Shown piece by piece: positions 25,338 through 31,731 of a DNA stretch of 31,731 nucleotides (the stretch's first letter is position 1; each line of letters starts with the position of its first letter). The DNA is taken from the NCBI GenBank assembly GCA_947598455.1, contig CANQFI010000003.1, positions 1 to 31,731 on the forward strand, in the 5' to 3' direction. The stretch comes from an uncultured Bacilli bacterium (GTDB lineage: Bacteria; Bacillota_I; Bacilli_A; RF39; UBA660). Made by a program: the position numbers and the translations under genes. The notes under the pieces are model-generated. The model saw only the letters and a list, made by a program, of their open reading frames with translations. It made no database searches and had not been told where the DNA came from.

Positions 25338-25976
25338 ATGAATTATAACAAACTTATGGAAGAAATTATTAAAGAAAACAAAGAAAATGGTAGCATTCCT
25401 ACCATTCTTTTACATAGTTGCTGTGCTCCATGTTCATCTCACGTTATCGATACTTTATCTCCATATTTTGATATCACAATTTTTTATTATAATCCTAATA
25501 TTGAACCATTAGCTGAATACGAAAAAAGAAAACAAGAAGAAATTCGTTTTTTAAAAGAATATCCCGCTCTTAATAAATTAGATATTATTGATTGTGATTA
25601 TGATAATGATTTATATCACGAAACAATAAAAGGTTTAGAACACTTAGGTGAACGAAGCCCTCGTTGTCATAAATGCTATTACTTAAGATTAGATAAAACT
25701 GCTAAAAAGGCTCAAGAATTAAACTATGATTATTTTGGAACAACTCTTACCGTAAGCCCCTATAAAAATAGTAATAAATTAAATGAAATAGGGAAGTCCT
25801 TAAGTGAAAAATACAATATAAAATATTTATACTCTGATTTTAAGAAGAATAATGGTTATCTTCATAGTATTGAACTAGCTAAAAAATATAATTTATATCG
25901 TCAAGATTATTGTGGCTGTATCTATTCTAAAGAAGAACGTGAACTTGAAAAACAAAGAAAAAGTACTGAAAATTAA
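25338..25976 (+). CDS. queH: Epoxyqueuosine reductase QueH
   Basis: Performs the last step of queuosine synthesis, reducing epoxyqueuosine in tRNA, and is the non-homologous replacement for QueG (DUF208 family). Seen: the paired N-terminal cysteines C28-C29 with C32 (HSCCAPCSS), C110-x-x-C113 (RCHKCY) and C192/C194 (DYCGC), the iron-sulfur and metal ligands of the family. Length 212 is normal. Start ATG 25338 is 7 bp after the divIB stop with only AGTGAT as RBS, so coupled translation is likely. No other queuosine gene is in the window. Confidence 0.92.
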   Translation: MNYNKLMEEIIKENKENGSIPTILLHSCCAPCSSHVIDTLSPYFDITIFYYNPNIEPLAEYEKRKQEEIRFLKEYPALNKLDIIDCDYDNDLYHETIKGLEHLGERSPRCHKCYYLRLDKTAKKAQELNYDYFGTTLTVSPYKNSNKLNEIGKSLSEKYNIKYLYSDFKKNNGYLHSIELAKKYNLYRQDYCGCIYSKEERELEKQRKSTEN

Positions 25977-25986
25977 TCAGTACTTT
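25960..25986. terminator. Bidirectional terminator between queH and the GatD-like gene
   Basis: 10-bp stem AAAGTACTGA / TCAGTACTTT with 7-nt A/T loop. The plus side runs into TTTATTATTT and the minus side into TTTTTCTTTG. It overlaps the queH stop and ends just before the convergent gene's stop. Confidence 0.75.
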
Positions 25987-25987
25987 A

Positions 25988-26707
25988 TTATTTGGTATAA
26001 AAATTCTTAATATATTCATGATAAGCTTTATAAGCATAATCATTTATATCAGCCGTTTTATATTTTATATTTAAATATTTACATATTTCATTAACTAAAT
26101 AATCACAAAAGTAGGGATTACGAACTAATAATGGACCTATTAAATATGTTCCATAAAAATTATTATAATGAATGCCTTCTTCTTTTTCTTTAGGATTATA
26201 TCCAGTTCCATCAATTACTTTAAATAAACTTTCATTAGCATTTTTGATAACACTATTTCTATTTTGAAAACCAATAATTTTTTGTTTAATCAAATCAGTT
26301 TCATAATATTGTGAACCAACTATTCTAAAATCTTCTTCTAAAGCCTCATAAGTAAAAGCTTCAAGACATTTTAATTCTTTACCAGATGCTTTAGTTAATT
26401 TCATTCCAAATAAATCAATGGCATTACCCGTAACCAAGAAGAATTTATTTCTATTAATTGCTTCAATAATTTTATCTTTATATTTCATTAAATTATTTAA
26501 AACTATTTCTTGATTTTCTAAACTTCCCATTCCTAAATAATAGAAATCATATTTATCAAAATCAATTTTATCTTCAATACTTAAAAAGTATACTTCAGCA
26601 TCAATATCTTGATCATCTAATTTCTTTTTTAAAAATCTTATATTACCATTTTCACCATATAGATTCATTAAGTCATAATACAAATGAGCAATTTTAAACT
26701 TTTTCAT
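25988..26707 (-). CDS. GatD-like amidotransferase subunit lacking catalytic Cys and His
   Basis: Homologous to GatD, the glutaminase subunit that with MurT amidates D-Glu of lipid II to D-isoglutamine. In 239 residues the family frame is clear: AHLYYDLMNLYGENGNI at the N-terminus, LGMGSLENQE, and EGIHYNNFYGTYLIGPLLV near 178-195. The nucleophile segment, normally I-C-G-G-Y-Q, reads V-T93-G-N-A-I, and the catalytic His of GTYLHGP is I190. Both essential residues of a class I glutaminase are thus absent. The fold may serve as a structural partner using free ammonia, or have another role. ATG 26707 is chosen, nine bases after GAGG. ATG 26713 is possible. The start overlaps the MurT-like stop. 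Confidence 0.85.
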   Translation of the reverse strand: MKKFKIAHLYYDLMNLYGENGNIRFLKKKLDDQDIDAEVYFLSIEDKIDFDKYDFYYLGMGSLENQEIVLNNLMKYKDKIIEAINRNKFFLVTGNAIDLFGMKLTKASGKELKCLEAFTYEALEEDFRIVGSQYYETDLIKQKIIGFQNRNSVIKNANESLFKVIDGTGYNPKEKEEGIHYNNFYGTYLIGPLLVRNPYFCDYLVNEICKYLNIKYKTADINDYAYKAYHEYIKNFYTK

Positions 26708-28043
26708 TTTCATCATCCTCAATTAATTTTAAAATATTAGCTGTCATATCAAAGCATACCATTGTATAAATATCTCCGACGCTATCTTCTTTAACTAGCT
26801 TTATTAAATCATTTAAATCATGAACTAATACTATTTTATCTTTAGGAATACCCGCAAAAGATAATCTAGTTATAACATCATATCTAAATCTTCCAATACA
26901 AAATATTTTATCAATATTTTTACTATCTAATAATTCAAAATCAACATCCCATAGCCAAGATACATCATTAAATTTATATCTTCTTGATACATTTTCAAAG
27001 CCTAAAATAATCGTCTTTTTTCCTTTTTGATTATTGATGAATCTAATTGATTGATAATAGCTTAAATTATTTTCATTTTTACTTTCAAGCATTGTTAAGT
27101 TTCGACCATCAAGATTTAAAACTTTTGCCCTTTTAGAAGCTAACTTATCATTATTCATTGCATTTATAATAACTTCATCACTTACTCCAATACTTTTACA
27201 TATTGCATATGCCGCAACCGTATAGTAAACAGCATATAATACATCTTTATTTAAATATATGTTATTACCATTAATTTTAATACTATGTTCCTTAAAATTG
27301 ACATCAGTTGCTTCATAGTCAACTAAACCTCTTTTATAATCACATTTTTTACAACGATAACTACCGATATGGCCATAATGATAATAATCATAAGTTAATT
27401 TACTACGGCATTTTGGACAATAAGCATAATCAATAGCTTCAATATTACTTTTAATATAACTATCACTTGTTCTAGCAACACCATAAGTAACACGATCATT
27501 TTTAAATAAATAAGTCATTCTATTTACTAAAGGATCATCAGCATTAATAATTAATTTAGTTTCTTTAGATACAGCCTTTAAAATATCGTTGAACACTAAA
27601 TCAGGTTCACCATTACGTGGTGGTTGATCTCTTGTAATATTAGTAATTGCTAAATGCGTAACTTTATTTTTTCTAAAAATCATTTTTAAATGTCTTTCGT
27701 CGCATTCTAAAAGTAAAACGTCATGTTTGAATTTACCATTTAAAGAACAATTATTTAATATTAAAGTCATTGCTGCTAATATACCATTACTACCATTTTT
27801 ATTATAACAAACATCATATCCCGCATCTGTTAAAATATGATTAACTAATTCAGTAGTGGAGCCCTTACCAGAAGAACCACTGATTGCAATAACATATTTT
27901 GGATATTTAACTTTTTCTAATATTTTTTGTTGTCTTAAAATTTCATGAATAAACCATCCTGGATATACTGAACCATTTCTTCCAAATAATTTACAGATAA
28001 AAGTAATTATTCGGCAAACAATTATCATTAGAGTTAAACGCAT
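26694..28043 (-). CDS. MurT-like Mur ligase (DUF1727 C-terminus)
   Basis: Mur-ligase-family subunit expected to activate the lipid II glutamate with ATP and accept ammonia. In 449 residues: ATP-binding GSSGKGSTT at about 56-64, a Mur ligase central domain with N-I-T-R-D-Q, a four-cysteine zinc ribbon (C209, C212, C231, C234) typical of MurT, and the DUF1727-type C-terminus with DVSWLWDVDFE near 360-370. The family KNPAG segment reads KNENN (about 322-326) and the stretch before DVSW is also unlike MurT, so it is a divergent member. ATG 28043 follows GGGTGG. GTG 28052 lies in the RBS. Overlaps the GatD-like gene, as in true murT-gatD operons. Confidence 0.85.
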   Translation of the reverse strand: MRLTLMIIVCRIITFICKLFGRNGSVYPGWFIHEILRQQKILEKVKYPKYVIAISGSSGKGSTTELVNHILTDAGYDVCYNKNGSNGILAAMTLILNNCSLNGKFKHDVLLLECDERHLKMIFRKNKVTHLAITNITRDQPPRNGEPDLVFNDILKAVSKETKLIINADDPLVNRMTYLFKNDRVTYGVARTSDSYIKSNIEAIDYAYCPKCRSKLTYDYYHYGHIGSYRCKKCDYKRGLVDYEATDVNFKEHSIKINGNNIYLNKDVLYAVYYTVAAYAICKSIGVSDEVIINAMNNDKLASKRAKVLNLDGRNLTMLESKNENNLSYYQSIRFINNQKGKKTIILGFENVSRRYKFNDVSWLWDVDFELLDSKNIDKIFCIGRFRYDVITRLSFAGIPKDKIVLVHDLNDLIKLVKEDSVGDIYTMVCFDMTANILKLIEDDENEKV

Positions 28044-28060
28044 TTTAACCACCCAATCAA

Positions 28061-28069
28061 ATTATATCA
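28061..28069 (-). promoter_or_regulatory. Extended -10 promoter of the MurT/GatD-like operon
   Basis: Minus strand TG-A-TATAAT, 17 bp before ATG 28043. The -35 is poor. Confidence 0.6.
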
Positions 28070-28146
28070 AAAAATATCTTCTTTAAATTAGAAATATATA
28101 ATTTTTTACATATTTTGTCGAACTAATAGTAGTTATAAAATAAATT

Positions 28147-28155
28147 TGTTATATT
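28147..28155 (+). promoter_or_regulatory. Extended -10 promoter of the 75-codon gene
   Basis: TG-T-TATATT, 15 bp before ATG 28171. No good -35. The leader would be under 10 nt. Confidence 0.4.
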
Positions 28156-28170
28156 AAAAATGGTGATAAT

Positions 28171-28398
28171 ATGGAAATGATTTATACTAATAATACATTA
28201 TATGTTAATATTGCAGATCGTATTAATTTTTCTTTAATAAATAATTTACAAAAAAAGTTATATCGTATTATTGATTCTTATCATATCAATAATATTGAAA
28301 TAAATATTTTAAATGATGTTCATTATGATAAAACTTTAATAAATGATTTAATTGACGATTATAAAGTAAAATATAGTGGAAAAATTATTGTTAAATAG
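28171..28398 (+). CDS. Small protein, possibly STAS-like
   Basis: A 75-residue product with RBS GGTGAT just before ATG 28171. It begins with a beta hairpin-like stretch (YTNNTLYVNIADRIN), then an amphipathic helix, a strand (NIEINIL), a second helix and a last strand (GKIIVK). That order and spacing recall a minimal STAS/SpoIIAA anti-sigma antagonist fold, but the phosphorylatable Ser signature is not seen and the match is by pattern only. No membrane segment. It precedes a membrane protein and ylmH on the same strand. Function unknown. Confidence 0.55.
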   Translation: MEMIYTNNTLYVNIADRINFSLINNLQKKLYRIIDSYHINNIEINILNDVHYDKTLINDLIDDYKVKYSGKIIVK

Positions 28399-28434
28399 TT
28401 TGAATTTTGATATATTTATATATAAATTTTATTG

Positions 28435-28440
28435 TATAAT
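28435..28440 (+). promoter_or_regulatory. Possible promoter (-10) of the membrane-protein/ylmH pair
   Basis: Perfect TATAAT 18 bp before ATG 28459, with no clear -35. Confidence 0.35.
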
Positions 28441-28458
28441 TAAAAAAGAGGTATGTTT

Positions 28459-28965
28459 ATGCAAAGATTTATAAATTATTTAACATTTATTCCTTGGTTA
28501 TTATATTGTATAGAATTATCTAGAAATGCTATTAAAATTTTAAATACTACCAATATTAATAAAAAATGGTTAAAAAAGAATTTCTTTAACATTTTTCGCT
28601 TTGATAGTTTAATTCTAATTGCCATCTTTGTTTATTTTACGATTAATTATAATGAAGCTGATCAAATATGGTTAGTTGAAATATTATTATTTTCTGCTAT
28701 AAACTTATATTTATACTTTAATTCATATTATGATAAAAATAAAAGTAATTATCATATAGATACTAAAGATTTAAGCACTATTCTAATTATCTTAATCATC
28801 TTTTTAATTCCACTTTTTTACTTTATAGCTACAAAGAATAGTTTAATTACTTATTATATATTATTTAGTTATAGTTTTTTAAACTTCATAATTGTCTTTA
28901 TTGCCAAAAAAATTAATGACTTAATTATTAAACTAATTATTAAAAAGAAAAATGAAAACAAATAA
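28459..28965 (+). CDS. Small integral membrane protein, unknown
   Basis: No family recognised. The 168-residue product has four or five hydrophobic segments, at about 5-20, 48-63, 72-90, 107-126 and 131-150, with Lys-rich connecting and C-terminal parts (positive-inside rule puts the C-terminus in the cytoplasm). ATG 28459 lies six bases after AAAGAGGT. The ATG at 28453 is too close to that RBS. The end overlaps the ylmH start by 14 bp, so co-translation is likely. It is not recognisable as YlmG, the membrane protein often near YlmH. Confidence 0.7.
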   Translation: MQRFINYLTFIPWLLYCIELSRNAIKILNTTNINKKWLKKNFFNIFRFDSLILIAIFVYFTINYNEADQIWLVEILLFSAINLYLYFNSYYDKNKSNYHIDTKDLSTILIILIIFLIPLFYFIATKNSLITYYILFSYSFLNFIIVFIAKKINDLIIKLIIKKKNENK

Positions 28966-29644
28966 TTATAATATAGAAAAAATAATTGATGCTTTAAATA
29001 ACCATGGTTATACTAATTTTCTAACTAGAAAAGAATTAATGATTATTAAAGGCAAAATACCTAAAAATGAATATTATTTATATGAATTATATGATGAAAG
29101 TAGTAAAGTAATATTATATAAAAATAGTTTTCCTAGAATTAAATTATTAAAAATTAATAATTCTTCTAATTTAACACATCGTGATATTTTAGGAACAATA
29201 TATTCTTTAGGTCTTAATGAAGATACATTTGGTGATATTATCAAATATGAAGATAATTATTATTTTTTTATTCTCGATCATTTAACTGATTATTTTAAAA
29301 ACAATTTAAATACTATAAAAAACAATAGAATAACCTTAGAAATAGTTGATTTAAGTTTAAAAGATAATTTTAAATTATCATATTACCCAAAAGAATACAT
29401 TGTATCTTCTTTACGAATTGATAATATTGTAAGTACAATAACTAAAGAAAGTCGTAAATCTGTTTTAGATAAATTTAATAATAATGAAGTTAATTTAAAT
29501 TATAATGATAATATTAAACCAACTAAAGTAGTTGAACTTGGTGATATTTTTAGTATTAGAAGATATGGCAAATTTAAATATAATGGTATTAAGAAAGTAA
29601 CTAAAAAGGGTGGCTTTATTATTGAAATATTAGTTTATAATTAA
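28952..29644 (+). CDS. ylmH: YlmH-family S4-domain RNA-binding protein
   Basis: Matches YlmH, an RNA-binding protein linked in Firmicutes to the divIVA/ylm division cluster and to ribosome rescue or quality control. Seen: THRDILGTIYSLGLNEDTFGD-type block near 75-95 (family HRD.LG...g..re..GDI), then a C-terminal S4 domain (about 150-230) with YIVSSLRIDNIVSTI, ESRKSVLDKF, GDIFSIRRYGKF and a terminal KKGG. Length 230 is slightly short (usual about 255) at the N-terminal end. RBS is weak. It starts inside the preceding gene, so translation is probably coupled. Followed by its own terminator. Confidence 0.85.
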   Translation: MKTNNYNIEKIIDALNNHGYTNFLTRKELMIIKGKIPKNEYYLYELYDESSKVILYKNSFPRIKLLKINNSSNLTHRDILGTIYSLGLNEDTFGDIIKYEDNYYFFILDHLTDYFKNNLNTIKNNRITLEIVDLSLKDNFKLSYYPKEYIVSSLRIDNIVSTITKESRKSVLDKFNNNEVNLNYNDNIKPTKVVELGDIFSIRRYGKFKYNGIKKVTKKGGFIIEILVYN

Positions 29645-29666
29645 AATTGTAATTAACTAAATTACT

Positions 29667-29696
29667 AAAAAGTACTTGTTATAAGTATTTTTTTTT
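29667..29696 (+). terminator. Terminator of ylmH
   Basis: Core stem TACTT / AAGTA with loop GTTAT, extended by a G-T pair and A-tract/T-tract pairs to about 11 pairs. It overlaps the rpsB promoter -35. Confidence 0.65.
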
Positions 29697-29704
29697 GATA
29701 CAAT
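29676..29704 (+). promoter_or_regulatory. Promoter of rpsB-tsf
   Basis: -35 TTGTTA (29676-29681), 17-bp spacer, -10 TACAAT (29699-29704) with TGA extension. Confidence 0.68.
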
Positions 29705-29710
29705 ATTACC

Positions 29711-29819
29711 GGCTTTAAAAAGCAAATAAACATGTTTGTGAATTTTATATTCGAGTGCTTTAAGAAAAGTGAATATATTTAGAAACAAACAGAAGTAAAA
29801 ACGAAGGAGGGAAATTTTT
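29711..29819 (+). promoter_or_regulatory. Structured 5' leader of rpsB, candidate autoregulatory element
   Basis: The leader of about 110 nt is the longest in the window. TGTTTGT (29733-29739) can pair with ACAAACA (29785-29791), and inside that TATATTC (29746-29752) with GAATATA (29771-29777), giving a two-helix hairpin. An alternative AAAGCA (29719-29724) / TGCTTT (29756-29761) pairing competes. RBS GAAGGAGGG ends the leader. Feedback by S2 on rpsB-tsf is known in other bacteria. Here it is inferred from length and pairing. Confidence 0.45.
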
Positions 29820-30794
29820 ATGGCCGTAGTTTCTTTAAGTTATTTATTAGAAGCTGGAGTTCATTTTGGACATCAAACAAAAAGATGGAATCCTAAAATG
29901 AAAGAGTATATTTTTACAACAAGAGATGACATTTATATTATCGATTTGCAAAAAACATTAGCAAAAATCGAAGAAGCATATGCAGAAATCAATAAGATTG
30001 CTGCAAATGGAGGAACATTCCTATTTGTAGGAACTAAAAAGCAAGCTCAAGAAGCTGCTAGAGAAAATGCCGAAAGGACAAATTCATATTATGTAACTGA
30101 AAGATGGTTAGGAGGTACATTAACAAACTTCCGTACTATTAGAAGTAGAGTTAAACGTCTAGAAGAAATCGAAAAAATGGAAAAAGATGGTACTTTTGAT
30201 GTTTTACCTAAAAAAGAAGTTATAAATCTTAAAAAAGAATATGAAAAATTAAACAAATTATTATGTGGTATTCGTGCAATGGATAAATTACCACAAGCCT
30301 TAATCATTGTTGATCCTAAAAAGGAAATCAATGCTATAAGAGAAGCAAGAAAATTAAATATACCTATTTTTGGTATTGTTGATACAAATTGTGATCCAGA
30401 CGATGTTGATTATGTTATTCCTGGAAATGATGATGCAGTTAGAGCTGTTAAAGTTGTTTTAGGAGTTTTAGGCAACGCTATTGCTGAAGCAAACGGTGGC
30501 GAAATCATCGATTATGTAACAGAAGACGATAAAAAAGCTAAAAAAACAGAAAAAATGGAAGATGTAATGGCTGAAACTGATAAAGAAGAAGCTCCTGTTT
30601 CAAACGAAGATGAAATCGTTGAAGATACTACTGAAGTTATTGAAGAAACAGAAGAAGTAGAAGAAGTTGAAACTGCTACTGAAGATTTAAGTGAAAAAAC
30701 TTTAACTGAATTAAAATCCATGGCTAAAGCATCAGGTATCAAAGGATACTCAACTATGAAAAAAGATGAACTAATTTCATCTTTAAGTGAATAA
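29820..30794 (+). CDS. rpsB: 30S ribosomal protein S2 with acidic linker and Rho_N/SAP-like C-terminal domain
   Basis: The first 230 or so residues are ordinary S2: [28 protein letters not shown] and [12 protein letters not shown]. The protein is 324 long where about 230-260 is usual. After a Lys-rich stretch comes a Glu/Asp/Thr-rich linker (about 246-288) and then a 36-residue segment (289-324) that fits the Rho N-terminal/SAP helix pattern: [16 protein letters not shown] followed by [10 protein letters not shown]. In other proteins such domains bind nucleic acid. Strong RBS GAAGGAGGG. The gene is followed by tsf in the usual operon. Confidence 0.96.
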   Translation: MAVVSLSYLLEAGVHFGHQTKRWNPKMKEYIFTTRDDIYIIDLQKTLAKIEEAYAEINKIAANGGTFLFVGTKKQAQEAARENAERTNSYYVTERWLGGTLTNFRTIRSRVKRLEEIEKMEKDGTFDVLPKKEVINLKKEYEKLNKLLCGIRAMDKLPQALIIVDPKKEINAIREARKLNIPIFGIVDTNCDPDDVDYVIPGNDDAVRAVKVVLGVLGNAIAEANGGEIIDYVTEDDKKAKKTEKMEDVMAETDKEEAPVSNEDEIVEDTTEVIEETEEVEEVETATEDLSEKTLTELKSMAKASGIKGYSTMKKDELISSLSE

Positions 30795-30826
30795 TATAAT
30801 GTTTAAATAGGAAAGAAGGGTTACAA

Positions 30827-31699
30827 ATGATAAACGCAAGTTTAGTAAAAGAACTACGTGAACAAACTGGAGCAGGAATGATGGACTGCAAAAAAGCTTT
30901 AACTGAATGCAATGGCAATCTAGAAGCTGCTGTCGATTGGTTAAGAGAAAAAGGTATTGCTAAAGCAGGCAAAAAAGAATCAAGAATAGCTGCTGAAGGA
31001 TTAGCAGATATCTTTGTTAAAGATAATAAAGCTGTTATGATTGAAATCAATGCTGAAACTGATTTTGTTACTAAAAATGAAGAATTTAAAGATTTAATAA
31101 AAACTATTGGTGAAACCATTTTAAATAGTGATGCTAAAACATTAGAAGAAGCTAATGAACTACCATGTGGTGAAGGAACTATTAAAGACCTTATGGTTGC
31201 TAAAACAGCTAAAATTGGTGAAAAATTAGATTTCCGTCGTTTAGCTGTTATTGAAAAGAAAGACGACGAAAACTTTGGTACATACTTACATATGGGTGGC
31301 AAAATTGCTGTTGTAACTGTAATTAAAGGTGCTAATGAAGAAGTTGCTAAAGATGTTGCAATGCAAGCTGCTGCTATGAAACCAAAATATGTTTTTAAAG
31401 AAGATGTTCCTGAAGAAGAAATAGATCGTGAAAGAGCTGTTCTAAAAGAACAGGCAATGAACGAAGGGAAACCTGCTGACATTGCCGAAAAAATGGTTGA
31501 TGGAAGATTAAATAAATTCTTCAAAGAAATTTGTTTATCAATGCAAGCATTTATTAAAGATGGTGACATCGATGTAAATAAATACGTAACTAACAATGGA
31601 GGAGAATTAATTGCTAGTACCAGCTTTGTTGTAGGTGAAGGTATTGAAAAACGCCAAGATAACTTCGCTGAAGAAGTAATGGCTCAAATTAACAATTAA
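30827..31699 (+). CDS. tsf: Elongation factor Ts
   Basis: Guanine-nucleotide exchange factor for EF-Tu. Seen: the N-terminal UBA-like domain (1-50, with LREQTGAGMMDCKKAL), the TDFVTKNEEF signature near 78-87 (the TDFV loop contacts EF-Tu), and a C-terminal helical region. Length 290 is normal. RBS GAAGGG before ATG 30827. Lies 32 bp after rpsB with no terminator between, so co-transcribed. The common next genes pyrH and frr do not follow: a terminator begins 9 bp after the stop. Confidence 0.97.
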   Translation: MINASLVKELREQTGAGMMDCKKALTECNGNLEAAVDWLREKGIAKAGKKESRIAAEGLADIFVKDNKAVMIEINAETDFVTKNEEFKDLIKTIGETILNSDAKTLEEANELPCGEGTIKDLMVAKTAKIGEKLDFRRLAVIEKKDDENFGTYLHMGGKIAVVTVIKGANEEVAKDVAMQAAAMKPKYVFKEDVPEEEIDRERAVLKEQAMNEGKPADIAEKMVDGRLNKFFKEICLSMQAFIKDGDIDVNKYVTNNGGELIASTSFVVGEGIEKRQDNFAEEVMAQINN

Positions 31700-31707
31700 T
31701 ATAAATT

Positions 31708-31731
31708 AGACACTTTTTAGACAAGTGTCTT
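31708..31731 (+). terminator. Terminator of rpsB-tsf (cut by window end)
   Basis: 8-bp stem AGACACTT / AAGTGTCT with 7-nt loop. The T-run is only just entered at the window edge. Confidence 0.7.

Noticed and set aside
30512..31596. Long minus-strand open frames opposite rpsB and tsf
   Set aside because: They are shadows of the two ribosomal-operon genes. The Ser-rich composition is what antisense of Glu/Asp/Ala-rich codons gives, and no RBS is present.
1..31731. Mycoplasma-type genetic code because of the very low G+C
   Set aside because: murG and the Maf-like gene stop at TGA, no in-frame TGA occurs in the conserved genes, and Trp is TGG. The wall-synthesis genes also exclude a wall-less mollicute.

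Overview
The window is very AT-rich and densely coded. It reads as chromosome of a low-G+C Gram-positive bacterium, probably an uncultured gut-type member of the Bacilli/Erysipelotrichia-like lineages. That placement is inferred from gene content and style, not from a search. TGA is a stop codon (murG and the Maf-like gene end in it) and Trp is TGG, so the code is standard and not the Mycoplasma code. A nearly full peptidoglycan and division gene set shows a walled cell.

Layout. 1-1982 (+): tail of an upstream gene, an RsmB/RsmF-type rRNA cytosine methyltransferase, and an Rpn/PD-(D/E)XK 'transposase'-family nuclease. 1992-4976 (-): ftsI-type PBP and mraY. 5080-8030 (+): S11 carboxypeptidase, FtsW-type SEDS glycosyltransferase, Maf-like pyrophosphatase. 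8179-9407: a secreted protein of unknown function behind a near-consensus promoter, then a mini-gene for a 16-residue hydrophobic peptide ending in a strong terminator. 9525-11839: pyrH and a COG2509 FAD enzyme. 11898-19925: a signalling and lipid block with an acyl-adenylating ligase, 7TM hybrid kinase 1, an HPt-REC phosphotransfer protein, a PlsC-like acyltransferase and 7TM hybrid kinase 2. 19926-22477: a possible small structured RNA, an unknown 306-residue minus-strand gene and, divergent from it, a WXG100-like protein fused to a phosphodiester glycosidase (NAGPA) domain. 22549-25976: murG-murB-divIB-queH. 25988-28043 (-): a MurT/GatD-like pair whose GatD subunit lacks both catalytic residues. 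28171-29644: a small STAS-like protein, a membrane protein and YlmH. 29676-31731: rpsB and tsf, where S2 carries an acidic linker and a Rho_N/SAP-like C-terminal domain.

How it works together. The classical dcw cluster is broken into at least three pieces (ftsI-mraY, ftsW, murG-murB-divIB), while the enzymes still cover lipid I/II synthesis, cross-linking and stem-peptide trimming. The two hybrid kinases and the HPt-REC protein hold all parts of a His-Asp-His-Asp phosphorelay but no DNA-binding output domain. They are interleaved with two acyl-chain enzymes, which suggests, without proof, a link to membrane lipid or a lipid signal.

Genes tend to have their own compact promoter with an extended -10 (TGn-TAaAAT-like), a short leader, a ribosome-binding site that is often AGGTGAT close to the start, and a terminator hairpin overlapping or abutting the stop codon. 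No tRNA, rRNA, CRISPR array or insertion-sequence end was seen, and no stretch over 300 bases lacks a gene.

Best candidates for something new: the WXG100-NAGPA protein with its divergent partner, the residue-less GatD-like subunit, the S2-Rho_N fusion, the phosphorelay/lipid block, and the small structured RNAs at 9271-9470 and 20010-20105.
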